This document shows, one piece after another, positions 43,985 through 56,802 of a stretch of 64,000 bases of DNA. The notes beneath the pieces were generated by a model. It saw nothing but the letters and a program-made list of their open reading frames with translations, did not search any database and was not told the origin of the DNA. Position 1 is the first letter of the stretch; each line of letters begins with the position of its first letter. The translations under genes and the position numbers were made by a program. Origin of the DNA: Kwoniella bestiolae CBS 10118 (Eukaryota > Basidiomycota > Tremellomycetes > Tremellales > Cryptococcaceae); NCBI RefSeq assembly GCF_000512585.2, contig NC_089241.1, forward strand, positions 5,474,001 through 5,538,000, read 5' to 3'.

Positions 43985-44644
43985 ATGTTTGGTTTACCAG
44001 TGCCCGCCTCTGTCGTCCTCTCATTGACTGTCCTTCCCTTCACCCTGGCAGGTGTTCAAGGAAGTATCAAGATCAACTTCCCATCTTCCACGTCTCGTAC
44101 CGACTCTACTGATCTGGCTGATATCCCCACAGAGGGAGGTACACGAACTATCCAGTTCGGTGATGTTACCGACAAGGAGCGCTTCTTCTGGTTCGGTCCA
44201 GTGTGGAACGAGGAGGGTAAACCCGCTCAGGAGGGGATAAGGAGCTGGGAGCACAGGGTAATTACATATGTATTTTTTCCCCCTCTGTCACGAACGAATG
44301 CTACCGTGGCTTCATCTGATCATGGTTCGGTACGCGTTTGAGCAACAAGGTGGACTGACATGGGTGGATCCTGTCGCAGTGCGAAGTATGGGTCGAGGAT
44401 GGGTTCTCATCCGACCTCGAATTCACTTTACACGCCAAAGCAGCGGGATTCGAGGGTCCAAAGGATCAAGAAGGTAATATCAAATGTATCAAGGAGATGT
44501 GTATGATCCCAGAGGACAAAGGGGGATGTCAAGGTGAATGGGTAGTTCCGGTGGTTGATTCTGTGAGTTGAGTATTTCTGTCCCGACTGGAATGGTGGGA
44601 CTGTGATTGATATCTTTTACTGTATCCATTTATAGACCATCTGA
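43985..44644 (+). CDS. small secreted protein of unknown family
   Basis: Three exons. Exon 1 starts MFGLPVPASVVLSLTVLPFT, followed by LAGVQGS, a clear signal peptide. The mature part begins GSIKINFPSSTSRTDSTDLA and continues ERFFWFGPVWNEEGKPAQEG, up to an intron near 44260-44380. Exon 2 has CEVWVEDGFSSDLEFTLHAK near 44381-44440 and KCIKEMCMIPEDKGGCQGEW near 44480-44540, with Cys residues that could pair outside the cell. After an intron starting GTGAGT at 44562, exon 3 is only ACC ATC TGA (44636-44644). No membrane anchor or known catalytic motif. I do not recognise the family. The neighbouring partial copy at 45164-45408 ends with the same VPVVDS plus tiny last exon. Confidence 0.68.
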
Positions 44645-45163
44645 TGCAAGATTGTCCCTGGTGACTGGCTCATATGAGATCTTGTATCATTTTGTCAGTA
44701 GTATGGACGTGCTGTATATATTTGATCTACACGACACGACATTCCAGTTTCACCGTTCGAGTGGGAACGTTAGTGCCCGGTACCTCGTTCCAAAGATGGC
44801 TGCCGTGCACCAAGACGCCGAGTCTTGGTCCTTGAGCATCCATACATCTTCCGGCAGGTCCATGATGAGCCCACGCTGTGCATGTATGTCGCATGGCATA
44901 CGAGTACAGGCGGATAGACCGAGCTTTTTCAGGCGCTACAGACAAAGGTCTTTCCACACAACCAGGGGAAACATCTCAATCCAACTAGACTGACGATCGA
45001 TAGACCCACCGAAAGTGTACGCAAATCCTTTGCGAATCCCATAATTGTTTTCAAAGGGAAAGATGCATTGTCAACCAACCCAGAGGAAGGGTATAATATG
45101 ACAAGTGGAAACATTCGACTTGTCTTGAACCAACCTTTAAAGTGGCTCGTACTACACTGAACC
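44645..45163. other. region between secreted-protein gene and its partial copy
   Basis: Contains an 80-codon open stretch without an early ATG (44918-45160, plus strand) behind a CTTTTTCAG acceptor-like site at 44924-44932. It could be an exon of an unfinished or decayed gene; no homology recognised. Confidence 0.35.
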
Positions 45164-45408
45164 ATGCAGATCAAGTACATGTATTATCCCCCCACTTTCT
45201 CTGCCCATCGCCCCACTCCTCCTGCTCTCTGCGCTTCTTGTCTCCCGGCGGAGATCCGAGGCAGCATCACCATCCATGAGAGCGAGGGGTGTCGTAGCAA
45301 GTACGCAGTCCCTGTGGTCGATTCGGTGAGTCATTCTCTCACTTCGGACAGACGTGAAAGGGCAAGGCATTGATTTCGACGCTACGTTCTCGGATATAGA
45401 CTGTGTGA
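45164..45408 (+). pseudogene. partial, internally deleted copy of the small secreted protein
   Basis: The frame from 45164 reads IRGSITIHESEGCRSKYAVP followed by VVDS, then a GTGAGT intron and a last exon ACT GTG TGA (45400-45408). This matches both ends of the mature upstream protein (VQGSIKINF at the start; GGCQGEWVVPVVDS and TI-stop at the end), with the intron in the same place and phase, but about 90 residues in between are missing. A signal-like hydrophobic run (PLSLPIAPLLLLSALLVS) exists at about 45191-45244 but in another frame. It is therefore probably a decayed tandem duplicate; a short functional peptide cannot be excluded. Confidence 0.55.
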
Positions 45409-45560
45409 AGAAGATCAAGATCGGACCGTGTCAGTATTCAGAACCAATTTGAATATTGATTCGTATCATGTTTGTGACATCTCGATTAGACTGGTACATC
45501 TCAGCTCTACGAGAATCGTACAAGCACGACCACGAGTGGAAGCCATGTATATCAACAAAT

Positions 45561-47273
45561 CTATAAATCATCCTCTATCCCCATCTCTTCTTCCTCACTC
45601 ACATCCTTCTCAAAGAACCCTCTCCCATCCTCACCTACCACAGCGCGATAAGCCAATTCACCCTGCTTGGCTTCCCAGTCCAACCCCTCTGTCAAGAGCT
45701 CTGTCCCCGCATAAGGCCGAAGTACTACTATCCCGTCTGCTGTGGATGAGGGAACAGAAGATGAGCATGGTCGAGCAGACACGTAGTACGCCGAGAATAC
45801 GGGGTCGGGGGTGATTTTGGAGAGGTACGGCTGGAGTATCTCCGAGGGTGAGGAAGTGGAAGATTGAAGAGATGTGGACAGATAAATTATATCTGCACAA
45901 GTCATCAGTCATCTACTTTGACGATGTGTAGTGTACAGAACTCACACTGTCCAGGGGGACAACTGCCCGTGCCTTCGCCATTCACATAACATCTGATCAC
46001 ACCATTCTCCGTCGGAAAGACGATCAGGGAAGTATCGTCATTCTCCGATTGTTCTTCTGCCGATTCTTCGGTGCTTGAGGTGGTAGATTTCCGCCGTAAT
46101 GCTTCTGGTAGGGTCTTGGTGATGGCTATACAGTTTGCAGTTAAACTTGGTTCTTCAGGTCCTCCCTGTAGATGCCCGAGGAGGGACGGAGGTATATGAT
46201 TTGGTGATGAGATGAGACGGCGCGCAGTGATTGGTCTGGGATGACATGGGATATCCAGCGTCACACTTTCTGCAGATATGGATATCGAAGTGGGTTTGGC
46301 AGATGCGCCGAGAATGTAAGTTCCGCCGAATACTGCACATGCTCTGTGACGATGCAAACGATATCAATACCTGTATAAAAATGTCGCAGAGAGCGTATTC
46401 AGCGGCATGCAGCATCCTACTCACCTGCAAAAGCCCTGAGCGATCTCTCCCGCACCACCATACTGACCCACTAAGAACGCGTTGTTCCCATACCGCCCTA
46501 TCGACTTTAGGTACCTCCTCGTGCGTTCCAAAGCGGGTAAGGTTTGTTCAGTAGCGGATGAGCCATGTGAAATGGCATATATGATGGATTCGGATAATTG
46601 GGTGGGAAGGGAGAATGATTCTTGTAAGAATTGGATGAGAGGTTGGGTCTCTTTGCCTATATCAACGCAGATTTGGCATCTTCAATTACTATATTAGGAG
46701 GTTGTATATGCCGAGGTGAGACTCACCCTTGAGTATTTCACTGTCCTCAAATTCCCCAGCAGCAAACATCAAAAACTTCATCAACCTCCGCTTATCAACC
46801 AGCGATATCGTCTTATCCTTGAATATCTCTTCTTTACTCCCTGGTACTTTCTTGAACTCTCCCTCATTGGTGTAGAGCGATATCGAATCGAGTATCCTGA
46901 ATGATACATATTTACTTACATCCGAGGATATGAGTGTGTCTATCAGATTGCCTCGAGAAGGGAGTATCGCAGGGAACAATGACAGGGCATACCGTCTTCT
47001 GTCATTCTGCAGCTCCGCGTCTAAAGGGGTCGTCGATGCGGAAAAGTACTGTACGTGTGAGGTCGATGAAGAGGAGGAAGGTTGGTTGTTTGACCATTCC
47101 ACCAGCTCGTCCAATGTGAGAGAAGCCTGTTCACCACCGTAATATTCGTTCGGGTCGAGATGTAATACGCTTTTACCCGCTTTGGCCAGTGAGGCAGCTG
47201 CGATGCTCTCTGCTAGACCTGTTCCGATGACTATCACGTCATAGTGGTCTGATTCTAGCTCTGGGTTGGACAT
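45561..47273 (-). CDS. MRS6: Rab escort protein (REP/Mrs6, GDI superfamily)
   Basis: Starts MSNPELESDHY (ATG at 47273), then DVIVIGTGLAESIAAASLA (FAD-type dinucleotide fold of the GDI family) and VLHLDPNEYYGGEQASLTL near 47115-47175. RYALSLFPAILPSRGNLIDT near 46930-46995, SKYVSFRILDSISLYTNEGE near 46855-46915 and LVDKRRLMKFLMFAAGEFED near 46748-46808 are further REP/GDI blocks. After introns come SFSLPTQLSESIIYAISHGS near 46560-46620, GRYGNNAFLVGQYGGAGEIA near 46440-46500 and ACAVFGGTYILGASAK near 46295-46345. The C-terminus (to 45561) is rich in Glu. REP presents newly made Rab GTPases to geranylgeranyl transferase II and differs from GDI in the insert following the first block, also seen here. 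Divergent from SEC66. Confidence 0.92.
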
Positions 47274-47588
47274 GGTGGTGGTGGTGCTACTTGTATGCAT
47301 GTATTGCAGCTCATCATCAGGTATCACTATGAAATATCGATTAATCATCAGCTTAGACGTCATGTCATGTTCAGCTTGGACGCGTATCCCCGTCTTTATA
47401 GATTCCCTCCACTTATACCACTTATACCACATATACATCCACGTCCAAGTGACCATCCATCTGAATTACCATTGCTCCTTTCTTCGTTGAACTGGATGAA
47501 TATAGCAGTCATTATCAACAGCATACATCGATAACCAAAACATTCAGAAGACTAGAGATCATCAAGCACACCAGACGAGTCAAGCAAG
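47274..47588. other. divergent promoter region of MRS6 and SEC66
   Basis: 315 bp between start codons; nothing specific recognised. Confidence 0.5.
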
Positions 47589-48729
47589 ATGGCGACCTCT
47601 CTAGTCGTGCCCTTAGCGTACATCTCAGTGATGATCACGGCTCTGGCTATATTCTCGAGAGTGTACAGACGAAGACGAGCAGGTGAGCGTATACTCCTTC
47701 TTCTAGTCGTACCGACTGTATCATCATGTGCCTTACAACATTTTCCCCAATCTCATACACTTTTTATCCTGTATGATATTGCTCAGTCTGAAGGTCAATC
47801 AAGCTGATACTCTAACACTTCCCCTCTAGCCGAGAAAACCTCCTTCGAGCCCTGGTTCCCACACCACCCCTCCCGCGAAACATACATAACCCTCCTCTCC
47901 TCCTCCCAGGACATCCCCGACTCCCTCCTCAAATCAGCTCTCCTCGTTCGAGCCATCACAGACGTCAAGCGAATATGGAGACTGCGAGACGACAAGATCG
48001 CTTTAACGCAATTACATCAGCGAGGTCTGATAGGGGACGATACGATGTCGAGATTCGGTGCTGCTGAGAAAGAGCTCGAGGCGGAAATTGTCGATGTGGT
48101 CTCTGAGGCGAATACGTTCAGACAAGGGTGGGGTCAGATGATCTTCGCGACTGCTACGGAGATGGCTCAGGCTGAGAAGACTAGAGAGACTGTTATGAGT
48201 ATTCCGAAGATCAAGGCTGTCGAGGGTGAGTCGTGTCTTCATCCATAGTGGTTCTGATCAGGGTGCTAGAGTGCCGGCTTTGTAAATGCTAATCCACAGC
48301 AATCCGCAGAAAAACGCATCGCTCTCCGAAACAAATACCTCCCCGGCTCAGTCCCACCTCCCTTAATTCAACAAGTCCCCGCGGCCGTCGCTCAAGCTCA
48401 AGCAGCAGCAGCAGCAGCATCAAATCCAGGATCAGGCGCCAATACCCCTTCGCCCTCGACAACCAATACAAGTGGGAAAGTCGCTACTCCGCAGAACGTT
48501 CCTTCCCCTTCCTTGGTTTCCGAGGAGACCGTGGGAGGAGCGGGAAGCACCGATTCGTCTAAGAATGGTTCTCCAGCACTAGGGAGTGGTAGTGGGAGTG
48601 GCGGGAATAGTACGGCTAGTACGCCTTCTAAGGTGAGTTATCGTCCTTGACGAGATTGAGAGGGGAGATCGCTGATGGATGGAGGTTGTGTAGTCGACAC
48701 CTGGGAAGAAGAAGAAGAACAAGAAGTAG
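47589..48729 (+). CDS. SEC66: Sec66/Sec71-like subunit of the Sec62/63 post-translational translocon
   Basis: It starts MATSLVVPLAYISVMITALA then IFSRVYRRRRA: one N-terminal membrane span followed by positive charges, as in Sec66. After an intron (47682 to about 47830) come EKTSFEPWFPHHPSRETYIT near 47831-47890, DIPDSLLKSALLVRAITDVK near 47912-47970, RIWRLRDDKIALTQLHQRGL, and DTMSRFGAAEKELEAEIVDV near 48040-48098, followed by FRQGWGQMIFATATEMAQ. The WFPxxxxRxxYxxLL and SLLKxALLxRAxxDVxR patterns are typical for the family. The C-terminus is Ala/Ser/Gly/Thr-rich and ends STPGKKKKNKK, likely cytosolic and disordered. Sec66 helps post-translational import into the ER. Confidence 0.92.
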
Positions 48730-49203
48730 GTTATAGGGTGGTGGGATAGTAGATATGATGTTGATATGCTCTTCATATGCATCTGATTTATGTGCAAACA
48801 GCCGAATTGGGGATCCCTAGGGTGCGCTGTCACCAATTACCTGATTTACGATGACGTGTATGAAAGCGTTTCAACTGCTCATTGCCGTATCAACGGGCCA
48901 TGGAATGACTTTACACTACAGCTGACCAAACTAAACATAGTGCCAACCTGCGAACCCTTGTCGCGAGATGCGCGCTCAACCAATCATATCATTCAATTTC
49001 CTATCATTTGCACCAGCTTGCTACGCTGCGAAGTATGAGAAATGGCACAGGAATGGCATCGGTCAACCACTATATACTATATAAGATATATAATTCCCGG
49101 CGAAATAAATAAGAGATATCAAAAACGAACATCCTCTTTCTCAGACCGATGAGAGTAACACTAGCACACCAAGAACGCCCCATGAAATTTATTGGTAAGA
49201 TGG
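48730..49203. other. convergent intergenic region of SEC66 and histone H4
   Basis: 474 bp with both 3' ends. No metazoan-type histone stem-loop was recognised, as expected for a fungus with polyadenylated histone mRNA. Confidence 0.45.
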
Positions 49204-50497
<1,294 letters not shown>

Positions 50498-53400
50498 CTA
50501 CAACCCCCCAATTTCAAATCTCTTCTCCCCCCCAATCCTACTCCAAGATCGTCTAGCTTTCCACCGCTGTCCTTCTCCCCCATTACCATCCTGTTGTGAG
50601 ACGAGTCCACCAACTTCAGTCAACATCTCCCATTTTCCCAGATTGATCACCCCAGGCTCATGCACCCATATATCCACTTTCACTTCCTCCTTCTCACCAG
50701 GTTGTAATTGTCCTTTCCTTACCAGTGATTCGACATATTGCGGAGTCGAAAGTAGTTCGTTAGGTGTTGATGAGGGTTTAGGTAGGTTTAAAACATATCG
50801 CGTAGGTAGGAGTGGCGAGGTATTGGATATTTCAAAGGTTATTGGTAATCTGATTGGACTATATCCAATATCAGTAATCCCTCTCTTCTCGTGATCACAC
50901 ATCCTCGTATATCAAATTGACGCAAGAAGTAAGAAGTATGACTCACCCAACTTTGAAATCATGCTTTACCTTCCCCTTATCTCCTACTTTAACCCTCACA
51001 CGAACCGGATCATCCTCCCTTGACAAGACCCCATCAAGCACAGAGGTCATCAACAATCTACGTAATCTCGAGGTCTCCTCATACATCGTTCTCTGCGATT
51101 TATTCCCGGAAATAATCAAAGCATTGATCTCTTCCCTCAGACCCTCAACAAGGGAGAACGACGGTGCAAGGCTGAGAGAGTGGATATAAGCGGAACCGTT
51201 TCTGGGCGGCATCGTCGATGGTGAAGTGACGATTGAGTAATCCACCACCAAATCCAGATGTAATGGGTCGACTAGCTGGAACAATTTGCCCAAATAACCT
51301 GAAAGAATGGTAGGGAATTGCGCTGAGATTTGTTCTAGCCTGTTCAATTGTCGATGGACCAGGTATGACTGTATCTGATCGGCTGTAAGGTCGTTACTGG
51401 TGAGAGAGATGTCAGGTTGTAAATCCGTTGAAACCTCTTCGATGGGCTGTCCTTTCACCAATCTCCCAAGCGCTTCGATAACGTTAGATTGGCGTAGATC
51501 ATGATGATGTGTTTTATTGTACTTGACGGAAAGCAAGGATCGTAATGTTTGGTTCGGATGTATAATTTCAGAGCTATATGTCCCTCAAAATAAGCTTACA
51601 TCCCTAGTCGATTACGACGATGACGCTTACCTGTGATTGGAATTCACAATCCAAACAGGACTGATTCCAGAGATACCACCGATCTTCACCACCTCACTCG
51701 AATAATTCGTAGCCTGTAGCACGATCGTATATTCCTGTACTCCATGTCCAGTTGACCTAATCTGGGCATTTAACCTCAACAGAGGCCGTACCACCACACT
51801 GTGGTAAATTGAAGTAGCTGCTGTGCTTGCGGTGTTGTCGTCAGAGGTGGAGAACAAAACCAATCCTAATAGCTCGATCGATTCTGCCTTCGTCGCGGTA
51901 AATATTACAGAAACTTCACGCTGTTCTCCCGGGGGTATATCGTCCGCATATAACGGCTGTATCGTATTGTTCTGTATTGTGTTGGGTATGTTCGTGTTAG
52001 AGGTATCTTGATGCTTGGTATCGTCTACATACATCATTTATCAGTCCCAGTCTTACTACACATGGAAAGGTCAACTAACCTTTACGCCGTATCATCCCAT
52101 ATTCATCCCATATCATCCCCACATCTCCAACCCCCAACTTCCCCCTATTTATCAACCGTAACTTCCCCTCCACTACTTCTCCTTCATACAACCTTTCAGG
52201 TATACCTTCCAGCTCAACGAACAGGGAAGCTTTCGAAGGAGTGATCGAAACGGTCAGACTCTGATCTTCAGCATAAGTGGGATTCACCCTCTGCGCTTTC
52301 GTAGCATGCAGCCTCTTTCCTTTCCTCACTAACGATTGAGTACATGGGAAGAACTGGTGGAATAGGAATGTGACGTTGGATAGATTGAGGGTAGATACCG
52401 AGGCTGAACGCGGAGTGACGGAGATCGAGAGGGTGCGGGTCTCGTACGGATCAAGTGTAATTTCAGGTATGGTTTCGATATCAATACTTTCGGTAGAATC
52501 AAAGGTGGTCGTTATGTTTTTGAGGACCAGGGGAGCGTTCAGAGGGTTGGTCGCGGAAAGCTCCACTTGAAACGTTTCTGGACAGATTGAGAAATGTCAG
52601 CTACCTCCTGGAGCATATCTCCTCAGCTCGACACGACTGACCGTCAACACCGACTGTGATCCTCTTCTCATCCGGCAATAACGCCATAGGTTTCTTTCCT
52701 TTCCTATCCCACGTATTCAACGCTTGAGCCTCCAGCTCCACCCATCTATCTCGAGATGCACCCGAGGTGGAAGCTTCGGAAGATGGTATGATTTGGGTTT
52801 TCTGGACATCGAACACAGGTGTAGGTAGCTGAAGCTTTTCTGATGATTCTGCTAATAGCTCCGGCCGAGAGGCGAGTTGCTAATAATCGATTTAGCACAA
52901 TCGTACATCGATACCGACGGAGTTTTAGGCCCACCTCATAAGCCTGGGCCATATCCTGTAATGGACCGCCCTGTGAACCAGGTACACCGGTGTCTTCCCT
53001 CCTCAGCAATCTCAAGAAATGTTCTACGGCTACATCACTTTCACCCGATGTATACGCTTGCCGACCAAGCGAGTATTCTATCCTATCTTGAGCGGAGGTC
53101 CAAGGGGAATCGCGGTATATCTGCGATGCTCGTTCGAGACATCGCCGGGAGTAGGTTTTCTACATTCAACCCGGTCAGTCATCAATCACATGGCCAGTGG
53201 ATCATACTGTTCAAGAGGAGCACTTACCAATCCAGCAGTCTCATACCTCCTAGCAGCCAGTACCAAATGGAAAGCTCTTCTCCTCTTCCCCTTCTGCGAC
53301 TTCCCACCTTTCACATCAGCCGCAGCAGCCTCCTCAATCATCACAGCACTAGGAACTTCGTCCACTTCCCCCGACCCCTTGACTAGACAATACCCTACAT

Positions 53401-55144
53401 TCCGCCATTCCCCTATCGCCTTCCAAGCTTCATAGTACAATACCGTTATCCTCAGAGCATCCAACTGGATCTGGGTGACAGGTGAATGCTGATGATACGC
53501 CGTAATAGCTTGTTCCAACCATGATGTTATCTCTGTATGCTGAAGGTTGGTGAATGGGATGGGTCGTGTGGTAGTGTTAGGCGGAGAGGAGGGTAAGAAG
53601 TAAGGATGGGATAAAAGCAAACATAGACCGTACAGCTCCGTCGCACCTGCTGCGTACCTCCATGCTCGATCTTGTGCGAAGTCTTTCCGTAGCGAATCGT
53701 ACACTCCTCCAGCGAATTTGTAATCTCGGAGCATGAAGGCGAAATCTGCTAGACGTCGTGATAAGGCTTCAACAGCTGACGTGGGATAACTATAACCGGT
53801 CGGTCACATCAGCTCAAGCCACGAAAGAAGAATCTTCACTTACTATCCCTTAACTGTATTATACCCCGTAGGTGTAGTCCCAGGTGAAGGGCTATTAGGT
53901 CTACTCCCAAAGAATTTCCTACCAGCACCAAACAGTCTACCCGTAATACCTCGTCGATTGGCATGATACACCTCATTCCATTCCCTCACTCTAGCTTCCA
54001 TCCAAGGAACCAGACTCTGCACTACCAATTCCCTAACCAACGCTGCTAATCTCTGCGTATCCTCTGCAGTCAGCTTCGCACCGTATAGTTTTCTGCGGAC
54101 CGGTCGTGAGGGGGAGAAAGGCGTATCTGATACTGCTGATTCGCCTAGAGATGCGGAGGCAGCTGCCATGGGCGATAATGTCAAGGATGATAGAGCTGAT
54201 GCGTATACTTGGGAAAGAGCAGATGGGTTGGATTGTTCAGGTGTAAATGGGCGAGGGAGGGGGATGGAAGGGTGTGTGGCTATGTCTGGTGACATTGGTG
54301 GTTCGCGATGTTCGATCTGAGAATTAATGACTAGTAGAGTCGAGTGGGGTCCGTAAGCTTTCTTGACATTTGCTAGGAGCTCATGGGCCCTACAGATACA
54401 AGCCGTCAGCTGGGCAATTTTCCGATCGAGTCGTTGGCAGATCAGCTTACGGAGCCATATCGTCGCCCATCATATTGACATCATGAACAACCACGTAGAA
54501 CCTCAACACCGTGTTCCCGTCCATCCACGGCACATTCTGCATAGCCGAGGTTGTTGACTGAGTGTGCAGCTTGTTCAATGTACCTAACGGGTCTGGCGTA
54601 GCTGTAGACACAGCGAAGAGTATTCCAACAGGGTGATTGAACGTCTCATGGCTTGCTAGAGGTCTTGAAGAGAGGAGGAGAGATCGAGTGATGGCATAAT
54701 GCTGTTCTTCGTCTAGTGAGGTATTTCAGGCATGTAAGCTGCTTCCCCCAAAAGTTGCACTGTGTCCAGCTTACCTGGCTTCTTGGCACCTACAAAGCTA
54801 CTTATAAGATCCACCGTGACATCCGGACTAGGAGCCGATAACGCAGGGTTGGTATAAACCGATTCGAACGAGACGAAGCGAACAGGAAAAGTTGGGTGGA
54901 TCGTTGGTGAAAGGGTTGTGGACAGTATCGAAACTACATACGAAACAAGTAATGTTAGCTAGATTGTGTACCATTCCCAAGAAAAACTCAGCTTACCCCT
55001 CTCTGTCCCTCCTTCCCAAGGTCTCAAGAGCTCTTCCAGACCCCTACAACCATTTGCCTCGCATGACTGGATGACATCTTGTGAGGTGAGGACAGCTATT
55101 CGAGGTGAGAGGGACTGTACTATCGACAGTGGGGGTGATGGCAT
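50498..55144 (-). CDS. TRS85: TRAPP complex subunit Trs85/TRAPPC8 (TRAPPIII)
   Basis: TRAPPIII activates Ypt1/Rab1 in autophagy and early secretory traffic. It starts MPSPPLSIVQSLSPRIAVLT followed by SQDVIQSCEANGCRGLEELL (ATG at 55144), the TRAPPC8 opening. The diagnostic internal block is in the exon at 53843-54295: LVRELVVQSLVPWMEARVRE near 53990-54050, then ANRRGITGRLFGAGRKFFGS. Next comes FAFMLRDYKFAGGVYDSLRK near 53690-53750, FAQDRAWRYAAGATELYGLC near 53625-53688 and long helical regions such as LVAARRYETAGLV. The C-terminal half (to 50498) is built of beta-sandwich-like segments (52075-52566 and 50498-51536), as in other TRAPPC8 proteins. More than a dozen short introns. Length and block order fit the family well; fine exon boundaries not all resolved. 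Confidence 0.87.
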
Positions 55145-55517
55145 GGTGGTTGCCCGTAGTTGGGCTAAGCTGATCAAGAAGTGATGAGGGTGAAACTCGT
55201 CTACAATGTTATATCGGTCCTCGATGTCTACAACTTGACCAACAATAATGACTTTGACATGCATAACATATAACGTCAAGCCGAACGAGCACCAAGCGCG
55301 ACGGGCATATAGTGATTAAATAGGCTCGACACTTTTGGTATATTGTAGCATGCCTAAATTTGGACCCCCGCATCAACCGTTTTTTCAACCGAAAAATATA
55401 ATATCGAAAGATATATCAACCACCTTGGGATATCCTTCCTTCCACATGCAACTTCGCTCATCCCAAGTTCAGTCATACATCGCCTTAGCATACGCCAGAC
55501 ACACAAATAACCTCATC
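55145..55517. other. divergent promoter region of TRS85 and uL5m
   Basis: 373 bp. An upstream in-frame ATG at 55335 would extend the uL5m product by 61 residues; the ATG at 55518 is preferred because a mitochondrial presequence starts there. Confidence 0.45.
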
Positions 55518-56465
55518 ATGTCATCAACACCCCTTCGATCGCTGGCCGCCTCAGCCTCCCGAATACCAGCACTGAAACGAGCTTCCATCCCCTCCTCCTC
55601 GCGCTACGCCTCTTCCTCTTCATCGAAAACCAAAACTCCATCCTCCAAACCATCCCAGACCTCCCCTCTACCCAAAGACGACTGGACCCTCCCCCACATC
55701 CACGTTGGCCCTACCCATGCCTCACGTTATTCCCAACACTACCATAACTCCCTCGCATCCGATCTGATGTACATGACCTATTCTCACCGACTGGCGCAAA
55801 AACCACCCAAACCCGAACCCATCCAACCGCCTCAAACGGCCTATGAGGCCAACAGACCCCGTCCACCCATTATGCGAGGTAATAGAGCACTCCGAACCAA
55901 GACTACTTCCATCGATGTAGATAACGTCCCAAAGTTGGAATCAGTAATAATTCACACGATGGTCAAAGAGGCTATAGCCAATAAATCAACCCTCCTATCT
56001 GCTATTATGGCTCTTCGTGCTATCTCGGGTGAAACTCCCAACGGAGGTGGAAAGAAGGGATCATCAGGTGTAGAAGTCATCGTAGCTAAGAAATCTGCTG
56101 CTGCGTGGAAATTACGAGCGGGAATGCCAGTGTCTGTTAAGGTGGAGTTGAAGGGAGATGCGATGTACGACTTCATCCAATCTCTTGTGGACTTCGTCTT
56201 ACCCCGATTAAGAGATTTCCCCGGTATACCCCTCCCTCCTTCATCTACTCCCAAGAATTCACCGGCGAGTCTGACGGGTATCGTTTCCTTCGGATTCAAC
56301 CCTACGACCATGTCGTTCTTCCCTCAGATCGAAAGTAATACGGACGCTTATCCTAGATTACACGGGTTCCATGTGTATTTCAAGACTAGTCTGAGGGGGG
56401 AGAACGCACACGAACATGCTAGGACGCTTGTTAGTGGGTTCAGGATACCGTTCCATAGGAGGTAG
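55518..56465 (+). CDS. MRPL7: mitochondrial large-subunit ribosomal protein uL5m
   Basis: A single-exon gene, unusual in this window. It starts MSSTPLRSLAASASRIPALK and continues with Ser/Arg-rich sequence, a mitochondrial presequence; an in-frame ATG at 55335 gives an unlikely longer form. The L5 domain is clear: PKLESVIIHTMVKEAIANKS near 55930-55990, LLSAIMALRAISGETP, SGVEVIVAKKSAAAWKLRAG near 56065-56125, PVSVKVELKGDAMYDFIQSL near 56131-56190, and VDFVLPRLRDFPGIPLPP, then FGFNPTTMSFFPQIESNTDA near 56290-56350. It ends GFRIPFHRR. The KSxAxxKLRxGMPxxxKVxLxGxxMYxF pattern is diagnostic for L5. Confidence 0.93.
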   Translation: MSSTPLRSLAASASRIPALKRASIPSSSRYASSSSSKTKTPSSKPSQTSPLPKDDWTLPHIHVGPTHASRYSQHYHNSLASDLMYMTYSHRLAQKPPKPEPIQPPQTAYEANRPRPPIMRGNRALRTKTTSIDVDNVPKLESVIIHTMVKEAIANKSTLLSAIMALRAISGETPNGGGKKGSSGVEVIVAKKSAAAWKLRAGMPVSVKVELKGDAMYDFIQSLVDFVLPRLRDFPGIPLPPSSTPKNSPASLTGIVSFGFNPTTMSFFPQIESNTDAYPRLHGFHVYFKTSLRGENAHEHARTLVSGFRIPFHRR

Positions 56466-56802
56466 TGTGTAGGTATGGTAGGTTATAAGGGTTAGTGTAG
56501 GGCAGGAAAAGGAAAGGATTGTTCGGATGGGAAGGGAGAATTGTCTCGTTGGGATGGATGGCCTTATGCCGTGGGGAGGAGATCATTCAGCGGTATCTAA
56601 GTAGATCAGTCTACGCTGCTGGGGAAGTGCAGATATGGTTTGCATTTTTGTATATGCAAGTATACGACTGCCGACCAGGCTAAAATGCATAGACCAAAAC
56701 CATCAAATAATCATACAATTTACTTATATTAGTAACATAACACTCAACCTCCCCTTTTTTCCAATAACTTCCTTTACTTGAACGCTTTCGCTTCAATGAG
56801 GA
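56466..56802. other. convergent intergenic region of uL5m and GH31 genes
   Basis: 337 bp with both 3' ends. Nothing else recognised. Confidence 0.5.

Noticed and set aside
55335..55517. Upstream ATG extending uL5m by 61 residues
   Set aside because: The extra residues do not look like a presequence, whereas the ATG at 55518 begins a typical Ser/Arg-rich mitochondrial targeting sequence.
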